A stretch of DNA of 64,000 nt from Terrimonas rubra (GCF_042686025.1 NZ_JBHUOZ010000001.1:1-64000); one strand, 5' to 3'. Counted from the first letter of the stretch, positions 53,501-60,769 are shown. Numbers and translations are program-made. Notes: generated by a model not told the origin, from the letters alone.

Positions 53501-53691
53501 ATTTAAAGATTAAAGATTTACGGAATTTTCAAAAACTAACCCATGATCAGCAGCGGGAAGGAAAGAAAGAGGCAAAAAGAACAGGAGTCTATCCCCCCGA
53601 ATTAAAATTTAAAGCTACACCACCTGATTTCCCTCCTGAAAATGTAGAGACAAGAGAAAACAATGACAGATTTTATATCGACTACATTTAA
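50542..53691 (+). CDS. Defence reverse transcriptase fused to nitrilase (DRT type 1-like)
   Basis: 1049 residues. The N-terminal half is a reverse transcriptase: palm motif A LNFDLKYFYHEV (Asp187), LPIGLFTSHVLANFHL, and the catalytic YVDD at 284-287. The middle (about 330-700) is helical. The C-terminal part is a nitrilase/carbon-nitrogen hydrolase fold with the triad in order: Glu792 in VMPELSLP, Lys852 in LRLKNHYAP, Cys898 in YYCYEL. RT plus nitrilase is the architecture of UG1/DRT1 anti-phage reverse transcriptases. No msr-msd-like RNA is evident in the short upstream gap. A 14-bp hairpin follows the gene. It lies 79 nt after the TIR/SLOG operon and may be a separate system. Confidence 0.88.
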   Translation: MTKSVTQEEVKIAFSKLQANVYFDNYDLILRQRVAIYKKRLNSNITSFIAESRSNNAFGSVLGKMDFSILPKKVKPRHLNFHSNYYTNKISSAKTEIARPNVHCDFPIELHLIATIWLMRYGAYLEGLVPATSFGNRLAIDQSTNKTEGRSLFKPYFKQFQNWWSLAIKATKNALNKEQSVTILNFDLKYFYHEVRFDFDKLESTLLKKFPEIENDVIHIVLKKIHIKYRGLLKVVKPNLSIEEDNIVPLPIGLFTSHVLANFHLRSLDRYINREFTPLYYGRYVDDVLIVLKNTVLDEQLINNEAPKQGNKDEIIKEYLKTQFPNLFSVPEDSQPITFKIASLKNLRLNMDKLFIYQFDHDHSPNLIEKFVEEQKERSSMFRFLSDEEDESFDDFESQTFESNFDNVDLNKARFKNLEDNKYKLSTFLSKLIKRRIQRGALYKEAEIDKIGKFFKGGYLIEHYFFWEKLFTLLVVYKRMDELSDLAKEILDEIESIQISESNNEQDFNITADDYKISLRLHFENALAMSIGLDLNMLRKNPSLVRTLKTILPSIEKKKAENSYHSTADYLEVKYTVFRDTGLLRGGFVYYPLFQFTKFAFDYNVDLTSPESIFGILKTEEDITKSFGIRRIDFIPFRIKFWQAAILTYYKNLLECENQTDKKWFTDKFSSHELLNTAFDLFYEINKPSVPKELLKDEYFQTLKTDIQEDAKLVIPEKREHNYYIQEIYTPNGGQSQDTYRVALINKYVDAKEYLSSLNGNPVVDSEKMEIFDRILDEVSGIKKCDLFVMPELSLPHRLIARYTDQVARNQIAYITGIEHLKIRNIGFNFLFTVLPINIAGDKDAIPVLRLKNHYAPIEEDCIWDEKERGEKMAVPKPRPYRYDLFEWRGFYFSSYYCYELADVFHRSIFFSQVDAIIAPVWNADTHYYNSIIDAATRDMHNYFIIVNTAQYGFSKIARPQDHVNKEKVIVKGGTERDYNFTILVGDLKIKDLRNFQKLTHDQQREGKKEAKRTGVYPPELKFKATPPDFPPENVETRENNDRFYIDYI

Positions 53692-53703
53692 GCTTATGTA
53701 CTT

Positions 53704-53738
53704 CAAAGCCGCAAAGATCCTCTGTCTTTGCGGCTTTG
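53704..53738. terminator. Strong hairpin between the RT gene and the XRE remnant
   Basis: A perfect 14-bp stem (CAAAGCCGCAAAGA with TCTTTGCGGCTTTG, 7-nt loop) lies in the gap between two convergent genes. There is no long U-run on either strand, so it may act as a weak bidirectional terminator or mRNA stabiliser. Confidence 0.6.
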
Positions 53739-53758
53739 TATAAAAAATTAACTACAAA

Positions 53759-54184
53759 TTACCTCTGCTCAATCAGCCGTTCCAGCCTCGCCATCATCTC
53801 ATCCTTTTCCTTTAGCATACGTTCATACAAAGCAATCTTTTCTTCGTGCAGTTGAGCTAATTTTTCAATAGGGCGGAAGGTTGGATTTTCATTTCTTTGA
53901 AATCCTATACCATAGTCGCCAAAGGTATTCGCAATCACATTAACTGCCTGCTCCTCATCAAAATTCTGAATGGCCTCTACCGGTATTTTAAGAATGGCAG
54001 CCACCTGGTGCAGGATGTTGCTTTCAATAGTCTCCTTTTGCTCCAGCAGCGATACCTTTTGCTGGTTCCAGTCATCACCCAGCTCATAAGCCAGCGCATC
54101 CTGCTTTATGCCCAGCATTTCGCGGAAGCGTTTTACATTGCGGCCTTAGTGTATCTTATTGTTGCGGGTTGTAGTATGCGTCAT
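53759..54184 (-). pseudogene. XRE-family HTH regulator with premature stop
   Basis: From ATG at 54184 the frame reads MTHTTTRNNKIH, then TAA at 54148-54146, then continues without interruption as GRNVKRFREMLGIKQDALAYELG through the HTH and a C-terminal coiled coil (ALYERMLKEKDEMMARLERL). A single G-to-T change in a GAA codon explains the stop. The ATG at 54118 could restart translation but would delete the first helix of the HTH. Such regulators commonly sit in Bacteroidota mobile elements; this one is probably inactive. Confidence 0.75.
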
Positions 54185-55022
54185 AAAGCAAATGTAATTT
54201 TTAAAACTCATGTAAATTACAAATTAATCGGGTAACATACCCGCAACTTATATGTATTAACGCATGAGCCGCAAAGTGCCCGGTGCCGTTTGTAAACCTT
54301 CAGTACTAGGGTATGGAGTAAGGGAAACGGCATCTTCCTCGCCGTCATGCCTCCGGAGGCTGTCGCACATAGCCCACGCTTCGCCGGTAAAAAGGTGTTC
54401 GTCACTTGTCGTCAGCAAGCAGCCCGCCAAACCATTGCACCACGTTCGTAGCCTGGCAACTGCTTCATGGCCGGGTACCCTGCCTCCGCACCTGGCTCAT
54501 CACTTTGCACCCGGCCATTCGCAAGCCGGCGCTACTATACTCACCGGGTTCCATTATGCTCCGCTACGTCATGCATTCGCTTCATTAGTGTACAGTCCAC
54601 CTGCTGCCCATAATTTTGCTCGCCGGCTGGCCCACTGCGGCTGCGTTCGCCTTGCGCCTGCTAATTGCTCATTCGTGCCTCATATCGCAAAGCACCGCTA
54701 AGGCTTACTTGTATAGTTCAGCCGCCGCCCCAGTGCCTGTCAGTGGCCAGCGCACCGGTGGCTTCCTATGGAGCCTTCCACCGTGCTTCCTGCGTCAGCC
54801 CTTTACTGTCCGGCCCCTTCGTGGGCGCTCGCAGGCCCGTCCGCTCGTACCTCACTCCCTGGCCTTCATGGCTCGCTACGCTTCCACGCTCATTGCGGGC
54901 AGGTGTGCTGCAAGGCTAACGCTTCTTTTTTGCCGCAGGCGCTTTTACCGGCAGCAAGGCAATAGAGATTGAGAACTACTTATTATTTTAGTAGATATTT
55001 ATATCTTGAAATTATTCATCAC
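54185..55022. other. GC-rich 0.8-kb region without credible genes
   Basis: From about 54250 to 54950 the sequence is strikingly GC-rich for the island. Long frames exist on the plus strand only because stop codons are rare; their translations are rich in Ser, Ala, His, Arg and Pro with no domain. Short palindromes occur (for example GCCTCCGGAGGC near 54351). It could hold a structured RNA, an oriT/replication-like region or a decayed acquired segment; I cannot choose. Confidence 0.4.
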
Positions 55023-56093
55023 ATGATTGACTTATTTAACACCATCATTAAGGAAGAAAAGCTACATCGGAACTTCAAAAAAGTTCGTGATGATTTTTGG
55101 GGCTATGAACCAGCCCGGAAAACTTTGAATGAAGTCTATAACTCAATAACCGACATAGACCCTGATTTCTTGAAACAATTTCAGGGAGAAGGATTTGACG
55201 CTCGGATATGGGAGCTTTATTTAGCCGCAACTTTTCAAGACCTACAATTCAAAATCCATCGGAATTATGCCAGACCTGACTTTGAACTAGAAAAAGACAA
55301 CAAGAAAATATTTGTCGAGGCAGTGACCTCCAATCCTGGTACCGATGATGAGCTAAAAGATAAGACAGACATTTTTGCCGATTTAAACGAAAAAAATATC
55401 ATGCAATTTATCTATGATTTGAGAGAGAAAAGCATGGTAAAGCTCGCCGGTGCTCTATATAACAAATTGAAAAAAGAATATTGGAATCTGGAATGGGTTA
55501 AAAACAATCCATTAATACTCGCAGTAGAGCCCTTTCATCATAGCATGGCTCATTTGTTATCAGATAGCAACTTAAACGAGTATCTGTATGGGGTTAAATA
55601 CTTCCACCATTACGATGAAAAAGGAAACTTGCAAGTCCAAGCAAGAACAGTAATCGAATATCAGATTGGAAATAAAATAATTCCGGCTAATTTCTTCAAA
55701 CAACCCAATGCTGAGTTTATTAGTGCTGTAGTTTTTAGTAACTCCGGTACAATTGCAAAGTTCAACAGAATGGGTAAACTGAAAGGTTATGGCGACTCCA
55801 ATATAAAAATGATCCGTATTGGCAATCAACATTTGCACGATCCAAATGCCACAGACCCATTACTCTTTAAGTATACCGTTGGAGAAAATGGCCCCATGGA
55901 ATCATGGGCACAGGGAATATCTATGTATCATAACCCTCAGGCAATACATCCCATAGAGCGCAAACTATTTCCCGATATTTTACATGGATATTTCGATACA
56001 CATTTTTATGCCCATGTTCCACCATTTTATCCTTACCAATCCGAAACGCATGTAATAATCCCCGAAGAATACAAAGACAAAAAGAAAAGCTAA
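55023..56093 (+). CDS. Hypothetical island protein with nuclease-like motif pattern
   Basis: 356 residues from the ATG at 55023; the frame stays open to a TTG at 54969. Not firmly recognised. Residues about 55-110 contain FDARIWELYLAATFQ, then ARPDFELEKDNKKIFVEAVTS, a pattern resembling the E...PD...(E)xK/xEA core of PD-(D/E)XK nucleases, with Glu-Ala in place of ExK. The rest is alpha/beta with no membrane segment. In a defence island a nuclease-like protein would fit, but the assignment is inference. It is monocistronic and followed by the convergent YegP gene. Confidence 0.6.
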   Translation: MIDLFNTIIKEEKLHRNFKKVRDDFWGYEPARKTLNEVYNSITDIDPDFLKQFQGEGFDARIWELYLAATFQDLQFKIHRNYARPDFELEKDNKKIFVEAVTSNPGTDDELKDKTDIFADLNEKNIMQFIYDLREKSMVKLAGALYNKLKKEYWNLEWVKNNPLILAVEPFHHSMAHLLSDSNLNEYLYGVKYFHHYDEKGNLQVQARTVIEYQIGNKIIPANFFKQPNAEFISAVVFSNSGTIAKFNRMGKLKGYGDSNIKMIRIGNQHLHDPNATDPLLFKYTVGENGPMESWAQGISMYHNPQAIHPIERKLFPDILHGYFDTHFYAHVPPFYPYQSETHVIIPEEYKDKKKS

Positions 56094-56197
56094 CGGCAGG
56101 TATTTTTCTTACACTACTTTGCTCAACTTCTTGGTATAAAAAACCACAACAGCTCAACAAACATAGTAAAAAGCAGATTGGCAAAAATCTGCGGCAT

Positions 56198-56224
56198 AAA
56201 AAAGCCGGGGCCAAAAGCCCCGGC
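56198..56224 (-). terminator. Terminator of the YegP-like gene
   Basis: A perfect 8-bp GC stem (GCCGGGGC with GCCCCGGC, 5-nt loop) is followed on the minus strand by six U. Confidence 0.8.
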
Positions 56225-56247
56225 GCTCAGCAAATACAGTTACAATA

Positions 56248-56574
56248 CTATTCTTCCACCACACCCGCACCGGGTGCATTAGATTTCACCGATTCAATAC
56301 CATTATCCCTGCCCGAAGATGATTCATAAATCTCACTCGTGCCAATGATCTGGCCATTAGCAGCCTTCAGGTTAAAATAATACTTCTGGTTTGTAGACAC
56401 CTTCTTATCATACCTGCTATCATCCTTAGCATTGGCCTTTACCGAATCAATTCCGCCAAGGCAGGCAGCTTTGGTTGTATAGCCCTCGCTCGATAAAATT
56501 TTCTGTCCGTTATCAGCCTTCAGGCTGAAATAATACTGACCGTTACTTCCGGTCTTAGTCACAAACTTAACCAT
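56248..56574 (-). CDS. YegP-family (DUF1508) protein
   Basis: 108 residues made of two tandem DUF1508 repeats: QYYFSLKADNGQKILSSEGY with CLGGIDSVKANA, and KYYFNLKAANGQIIGTSEIY with NGIESVKSNAPG (shown as landmarks FSLKADNGQ and FNLKAANGQ). A two-repeat protein is the normal form. Function is unknown; members are small soluble proteins. It has its own terminator. Confidence 0.9.
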   Translation of the reverse strand: MVKFVTKTGSNGQYYFSLKADNGQKILSSEGYTTKAACLGGIDSVKANAKDDSRYDKKVSTNQKYYFNLKAANGQIIGTSEIYESSSGRDNGIESVKSNAPGAGVVEE

Positions 56575-56950
56575 AGTTAGCGTTTTTGATGAATATTAAA
56601 AATAGCATCTTTTGTATTGAAAACAATCAACAACAAAATCACAAATAAAAAATGCAGCAAAATTAGCAGGCTGGCACACCGCCTCTGCCAGCCCCCCTGC
56701 AAGGAACTACGGCATAAACACAGGTTTGCCCGCTTTACCGTGCAAACCTCCATCAGCGCTGCCGGCCATCCTTTATCCCGTTCCTACTTGCAGGGCCTCG
56801 ACACGCCTGCTGGTGTCAAAGCTTTCTTTTTCTTTTTCCCTTTTTCTTTCTCTTTTAGTTCATATACCCCAGGGCATAAAAAAAAGCCCCGGTCTTAGCC
56901 AGGACTTTTATAAGCTTCCGCCGGAAGTCGCCACACCAAACCGGCAGAAA
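56575..56950. other. Intergenic region with hairpin and polypyrimidine tract
   Basis: No gene supported. It has an 8-bp stem (GGCTGGCA with TGCCAGCC, about 56672-56696), a 35-nt almost pure C/T tract at about 56822-56856, and a probable minus-strand terminator (AGCCCCGG with CCAGGACT, 56885-56906, then a U-run at 56884-56877) for the holin-like gene cluster. Confidence 0.45.
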
Positions 56951-57136
56951 CTACTTTTTAAACCACCTTATCGCCGCTTTAAGGCATACCGTTACACAGA
57001 AACTCACTATTGCACCAATACCGGCCAATACCAGCGTTTTCAACACATCCGCACTGCTGATAAAAACAAACACCGTGAGCAGCGTGCCCCCTGCAGTACC
57101 GGCTTTCGTAGTACCATCAAAATACTGGTTCATCAC
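56951..57136 (-). CDS. Small holin-like membrane protein
   Basis: 61 residues with two hydrophobic helices (about 16-30 and 34-54: GGTLLTVFVFI and LVLAGIGAIVSFCVTVCL) and a basic C-terminus (KAAIRWFKK). This resembles small phage holins or mobile-element membrane proteins, but no lysin gene is nearby. The start overlaps the upstream gene's stop by 4 nt (ATGA), so it is translationally coupled. Function unknown. Confidence 0.6.
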   Translation of the reverse strand: MMNQYFDGTTKAGTAGGTLLTVFVFISSADVLKTLVLAGIGAIVSFCVTVCLKAAIRWFKK

Positions 57137-57342
57137 TCACCCTCCACAGCCGTTTGACTTACCGCACCGGCAACACCACCAGCCACAGCCAGGTGACCGG
57201 CAATTTTAATTACCCCAGCAGGCAGCGCCACCGGGGCCGCCGCCACAGACGCAGCTACCGCCGCCAGCACCAGGCCAATATTCCGCAGTCTTTTAAAAAA
57301 CTTTGGAGTAGGGGCCGCCGCCCTTTCCATAATACCTTTCAT
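57133..57342 (-). CDS. Small hydrophobic protein of the same module
   Basis: 69 residues from the ATG at 57342 (MKGIMERAAAP); an upstream ATG at 57420 would overlap the preceding gene by 46 nt and adds no recognisable sequence. After a basic segment (FFKRLRN) come two Ala/Val/Gly-rich hydrophobic stretches (about 20-40 and 45-63). No family recognised. Coupled to the downstream holin-like gene. Confidence 0.55.
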   Translation of the reverse strand: MKGIMERAAAPTPKFFKRLRNIGLVLAAVAASVAAAPVALPAGVIKIAGHLAVAGGVAGAVSQTAVEGE

Positions 57343-57374
57343 AGTCGTAAAATTTAAGCATGAAAATAGGTCAT

Positions 57375-58172
57375 TCAGCAACCGCTCCGGGAGCAATACA
57401 CCTGTGTCATTAGCACCCACAGGCCGCTCACCTTTACCAAAGCCGGGGCATTAAAGCCGCCATTCTTCAGCGAATACAGAACACCATTTACCTCCTGGTA
57501 AAACGCCACACCCAGTGCCAGGAACAACGGGCTAGTACTATTAGGCGTCACCGCATTAGACAAGGTAATAGCGGCAGTCAAGCTGCTGTCCCAGCGCATC
57601 AGGGGTGTTTCACTCGTAGCCGACACATAACTTTCCCGTTCAAAATCCACCTCCGAGCCGGCAGAGATGATCTTAAAATGCGTAGTACCGCCCGGAGCCG
57701 TAATCATCTGAGCAGGAATAAACCCTAGAATCATTACAGACAACGCTCCCGCTGCCCGGTCAATAGTGAGCGTAAAAGGTGCATACAGCGTAGTGCGCAA
57801 CTTGCCCTGGATATTAAATTCAAAGCCTTCAAGCAGTTCCGCCTCCCCGTCAATCACATTACGCAGGCCCCGTACATTAGTACTATCCGCCTGTATCACC
57901 TCCACCATTTTCTGAGTCAACCGGCTCACCATCCGGCTGTCGCTTGCATGTTGCAGCAAGCCTCGCAGCGAAGTGCGCAACACCTTACCGGCATTGCCTG
58001 CCCGGCCAAACTCACTGCCATTTTCCCGCGTACGTTGAAACGCCGGGTCATTAGCAATACGTGCAGCATCCACACCGCCCTTTTCCCGGGCCAGGTAGCC
58101 ATCCTGGCTTTTATAGAAAGTAATATCACCGATAGTACCCTCCAGTTTAATAATACCCTTTTGTTTTGCCAT
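57375..58172 (-). CDS. Conserved hypothetical protein of Bacteroidota mobile elements
   Basis: 265 residues from the ATG at 58172 (MAKQKGIIKLEGTIGD); the upstream ATG at 58217 would add 15 untypical residues. The N-terminal third is basic and polar: GTIGDITFYKSQDGYLAREKGG, NDPAFQRTRENGSEFGRAG (landmarks GDITFYKSQDGY and RTRENGSEF). The C-terminal part is beta-rich. I recall similar proteins in this phylum but no function. The arrangement with two small membrane proteins downstream recalls a phage-structural or surface module, which is speculation. Confidence 0.7.
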   Translation of the reverse strand: MAKQKGIIKLEGTIGDITFYKSQDGYLAREKGGVDAARIANDPAFQRTRENGSEFGRAGNAGKVLRTSLRGLLQHASDSRMVSRLTQKMVEVIQADSTNVRGLRNVIDGEAELLEGFEFNIQGKLRTTLYAPFTLTIDRAAGALSVMILGFIPAQMITAPGGTTHFKIISAGSEVDFERESYVSATSETPLMRWDSSLTAAITLSNAVTPNSTSPLFLALGVAFYQEVNGVLYSLKNGGFNAPALVKVSGLWVLMTQVYCSRSGC

Positions 58173-58345
58173 TATATCAGGATTTAAAGAGTTTACAAAA
58201 GAAATGTTCAGGCACACTTCATTAAAGCCATCGTGACATCACCGGTACAAAATTTGGGTAATAAACTCATCAAGCCCTTTCCGGTACAGACTTATATTGC
58301 CGGAAACAGTACATATTGCTGTAAGCAACTAAGTATACCTATTTG

Positions 58346-58353
58346 TATTTTTG
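58346..58353 (+). promoter_or_regulatory. -7 promoter element before the small island protein
   Basis: TATTTTTG fits TAnnTTTG, about 70 nt before the ATG at 58423. No well-spaced TTG. Confidence 0.4.
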
Positions 58354-58422
58354 CATCATGCCGCTACACAGAGAAAATACGGAACCTTAATAACACCGCT
58401 CAGTTAAAGGCAAGGATAAAGC

Positions 58423-58626
58423 ATGAAAACACAGCAGACAAGGCTATGTATTTACCCCAATGACATTCAGCGCATCACCGGTAAAAGCGAGCGTTACGGG
58501 CGAATGTTGCTACAGAAAATCCGGCAATACTTTTCAAAAGAAGGGCACCAGTTTATCACTGTAGAAGAGTTTTGCCAATACACCGGCTTCAAAAAAGAGG
58601 ACGTTATCAGCTTTCTGATTAGTTGA
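58423..58626 (+). CDS. Small island protein, possible DNA-binding accessory factor
   Basis: 67 residues, soluble, basic: YPNDIQRITGKSERYGRMLLQ is followed by FITVEEFCQYTGFKKEDVISFL in register (landmarks ITGKSERYGR and EEFCQYTGF). The last segment resembles a short winged-helix/excisionase-like unit (EEFCQYTG then a helix). Its position 170 nt inside attR would suit a recombination accessory role, but there is no direct evidence. Homologues appear, from memory, in many Bacteroidota genomes. Confidence 0.6.
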   Translation: MKTQQTRLCIYPNDIQRITGKSERYGRMLLQKIRQYFSKEGHQFITVEEFCQYTGFKKEDVISFLIS

Positions 58627-58766
58627 AAGAAGTACAAAAAACAGACAAGTTTACTTGTATAAGAAGCGCAATTTCAGTAACTTTAAGCTACCGATTTGCA
58701 CCAAAGCTATTAGGAAAGCTGGTGAGTTATTAGGTGAGTAAAGAAACATAAACATCCGAAAGGGTT

Positions 58767-58793
58767 GATACTAAAGGATAGTAAAGGGTAGTA
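58767..58793. repeat. Short tandem direct repeat beside attR
   Basis: Two near-identical 10-nt units (taaaggatag, taaagggtag) lie immediately inside the right att repeat. Such repeats near an att core can be integrase arm sites. Confidence 0.4.
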
Positions 58794-58795
58794 CA

Positions 58796-58874
58796 AATCC
58801 CTTCCTCTCTGCAAGTAGTAATACAAAACAAGTTAAAACGCTGCAAAATCATTGATTTGCAGCGTTTTTTCTTT
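58796..58874 (+). repeat. attR: right 79-bp direct repeat
   Basis: Perfect copy of 39295-39373: 15-16 bases of tRNA-Ser 3' end plus the terminator hairpin (58836-58865). It carries no tRNA 5' part, so it is the displaced end. Bases 58875-59088 hold nothing I can identify. Confidence 0.93.
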
Positions 58875-59088
58875 TTTAGCCGGGCATCCCGGGTATTAAA
58901 AAACAAACAATCAGCTTTACATCAAAATAAAGCTATTGCTTTAACTCACCTCCCGCCCAACCTATACCCATTTCCAACACATTAACAAAAAAAGCTCCCC
59001 ATTACGGGAAACCGTTTTTCTCCTTGTCCGCTTCATCCTACTTTAGTTTATGTAATCATTGATATACAACTAAACCAATATCATTCCC

Positions 59089-59448
59089 GTGTTCCATATC
59101 CTGAACATAACCATACCGATCATTGCAGGTAGCCTGCTCTACAGCTTTGAAGGGCCACTCCGCAATTACGGGCCCGATGCCCTCTGGGCCTATGCTTTCA
59201 CCTTTTCATTACTTACTATCTGGGGCGGTATACACAAAACATGGCTATGTGTACTGGCCATGGTATTCATTCTTTTTGAAGTATTGCAACAGGTTCATAT
59301 CGTGCCCGGCACTTTTGACCTGTTAGATATCCTTTGCTATTTTTTATCTTCTATCATCTCAATTTTTATTTATGAAAAAAACAAACCATTTTCTTTCCAT
59401 CCTCGTCGTGATCGTATTTTTTACAGCGGCCATCGCCAGCTCAGATGA
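59089..59448 (+). CDS. Small membrane protein, hypothetical
   Basis: Up to 119 residues from a GTG start at 59089. Three to four hydrophobic segments (about 5-18, 30-45, 50-70, 78-96) alternate with short loops; WGGIHKTW and a final charged segment are visible. No family recognised; small VanZ-like or YoaI-like membrane proteins have similar size. The last 77 nt overlap the start of the OB-fold gene in another frame, so the true C-terminus is about 25 residues of uncertain value. Confidence 0.5.
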   Translation: MFHILNITIPIIAGSLLYSFEGPLRNYGPDALWAYAFTFSLLTIWGGIHKTWLCVLAMVFILFEVLQQVHIVPGTFDLLDILCYFLSSIISIFIYEKNKPFSFHPRRDRIFYSGHRQLR

Positions 59449-59812
59449 AAAAGCTACCGAGAAAAAAGTAGCCAAAGCGGAGGCTGAGAAACCAGCCATC
59501 GCAATAACCGCTGCTGCATTATCAAAAGCCTATCACGACAACGAGGTAGGGGCCGACCAGCAATATAAAGATGCCGTTCTGATTGTAACCGGCACCGTTC
59601 AATCCATCAGCAAGGATTTTACCGATAAAATATATGTTATCCTGGAAGGGGATGACCGTGATTTTTCTATTGCAGACATACAGTGTTATTTTTCCGATGA
59701 TCATGTGAATGCGGCATCCAGTCTTAAAAAAGGACAACGGGTTACCGTAAAGGGGTTGGGTGATGGCCTGGTAATGAATGTTATCCTGCGGGGCTGCAGC
59801 CTGGTACCCTGA
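59372..59812 (+). CDS. OB-fold (tRNA_anti-like) exported protein
   Basis: 146 residues. A signal peptide (1-23, FLSILVVIVFFTAAIAS) is followed by a Lys/Glu-rich linker and an OB-fold like the tRNA_anti-like family: DAVLIVTGTVQSISKDF, IYVILEGDD, IQCYFSDDH and KKGQRVTVKGLGDGL. These domains are found in exported proteins of unknown role; nucleic-acid binding is not established. It overlaps the preceding membrane-protein frame and is followed by a terminator. Confidence 0.8.
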   Translation: MKKTNHFLSILVVIVFFTAAIASSDEKATEKKVAKAEAEKPAIAITAAALSKAYHDNEVGADQQYKDAVLIVTGTVQSISKDFTDKIYVILEGDDRDFSIADIQCYFSDDHVNAASSLKKGQRVTVKGLGDGLVMNVILRGCSLVP

Positions 59813-59848
59813 GTTGGCTGAAACACATACACATTAACCATCATACAT

Positions 59849-59891
59849 AATTGCGGGGCAGATGCTCATAATATACTTCTACCCCGCAATT
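59849..59891 (+). terminator. Terminator after the OB-fold gene
   Basis: A 10-bp stem (AATTGCGGGG with CCCCGCAATT) with a 23-nt loop is followed by a short U-run. Confidence 0.6.
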
Positions 59892-59960
59892 TTATACAAG
59901 CGGTTATAATCTCCTTCTTTTTTATATACCCTACCAACCGGTTATCCTAACTTCGCAGGC

Positions 59961-60764
59961 ATGGAAATCCTGGGTTACTTATCGGCTTTGGTAGTGGGCA
60001 TTTTATTAGGCCTAATGGGCGGCGGCGGATCAATCTTAACCGTTCCCATATTGGTTTACCTGTTGGGCATCAATCCACTGCTGGCCACTACCTGTTCACT
60101 CTTCATTGTAGGTGTTACCAGCTTTACCGGTGGTATACGCGCCTATACCCGTAAGATGGTGGACTTCAGGGCGGTTACCGAATTTGGTATACCCTCCATC
60201 TTTTCCATCTTTATTACCCGCCACTACCTGTTACCGGCTTTTCCCGATACCTTGTTTACCATTGGTAATACTACGGTGAGTAAAGAGATATTCTTAATGG
60301 TATTATTTGCCCTGTTAATGTTAGCAACATCCTTAAGCATGTTGTTCAATAAAACAGTGGAGAAGAATGTGGAACAGGAAGGCCGTAAGATAAACAAGCC
60401 TGTACTGATGGTATTGCTGGGTTTGTTTATTGGTATGTTAACGGGTATACTGGGGGCCGGCGGAGGTTTTATTATTATCCCTACCCTTGTATTATTATTA
60501 CATGTGCCTATGAAAACCGCTGTAGGCACTTCCCTATTGATTATTGGTATTAATTCCCTCTTCGGCTTTTTATTTACCCTTAAACAATTTACGTACGATT
60601 GGGTGCTGCTGATCGGCTTTAGCCTGCTGGCCATTATCGGCATTTTTATCGGGAGTCATTTTACAGAGAAGATACCGGCGCAAACCCTGAAGAAAAGCTT
60701 TGGTGTATTTGTACTGGTGATGGGTGTTTTTATATTGGTAAAGGAATTACTATTTAAGAACTAG
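59961..60764 (+). CDS. TauE/SafE-family sulfite/anion exporter
   Basis: 267-residue inner-membrane protein of the TauE/SafE (TSUP) family with about eight hydrophobic segments. The two-fold repeat is clear: GLMGGGGSILTVP (about 18-30) in the first half and GILGAGGGFIIIPTL (about 163-177) in the second. These proteins export sulfite, sulfonates or related anions; the substrate here is unknown. It converges with the DUF983 gene 5 nt away, so termination must be mutual. Confidence 0.92.
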   Translation: MEILGYLSALVVGILLGLMGGGGSILTVPILVYLLGINPLLATTCSLFIVGVTSFTGGIRAYTRKMVDFRAVTEFGIPSIFSIFITRHYLLPAFPDTLFTIGNTTVSKEIFLMVLFALLMLATSLSMLFNKTVEKNVEQEGRKINKPVLMVLLGLFIGMLTGILGAGGGFIIIPTLVLLLHVPMKTAVGTSLLIIGINSLFGFLFTLKQFTYDWVLLIGFSLLAIIGIFIGSHFTEKIPAQTLKKSFGVFVLVMGVFILVKELLFKN

Positions 60765-60769
60765 GCCCC

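Larger units (their letters stand above)
39295..58874. mobile_element. Defence-rich genomic island integrated at tRNA-Ser
   Basis: 19.5 kb bounded by the 79-bp direct repeats. The left edge has an integrase remnant and an ATPase remnant, the centre carries anti-phage-type genes, and the right part holds poorly characterised mobile-element genes. I see no intact integrase, relaxase or conjugation genes, so it is probably immobile alone or mobilised in trans. The phased heptamer tracts common in the backbone are absent inside. Confidence 0.9.

Noticed and set aside
54264..54972. Plus-strand frames of 145 and 118 codons
   Set aside because: They exist because GC-rich sequence lacks stops. Their composition is Ser/Ala/His/Arg/Pro-rich, they have no domain, and several overlapping frames are equally open.
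56951..58172. Prophage remnant
   Set aside because: Only holin-like small proteins and one unknown protein are seen; no terminase, portal, capsid or lysin genes, so phage origin is unproven.
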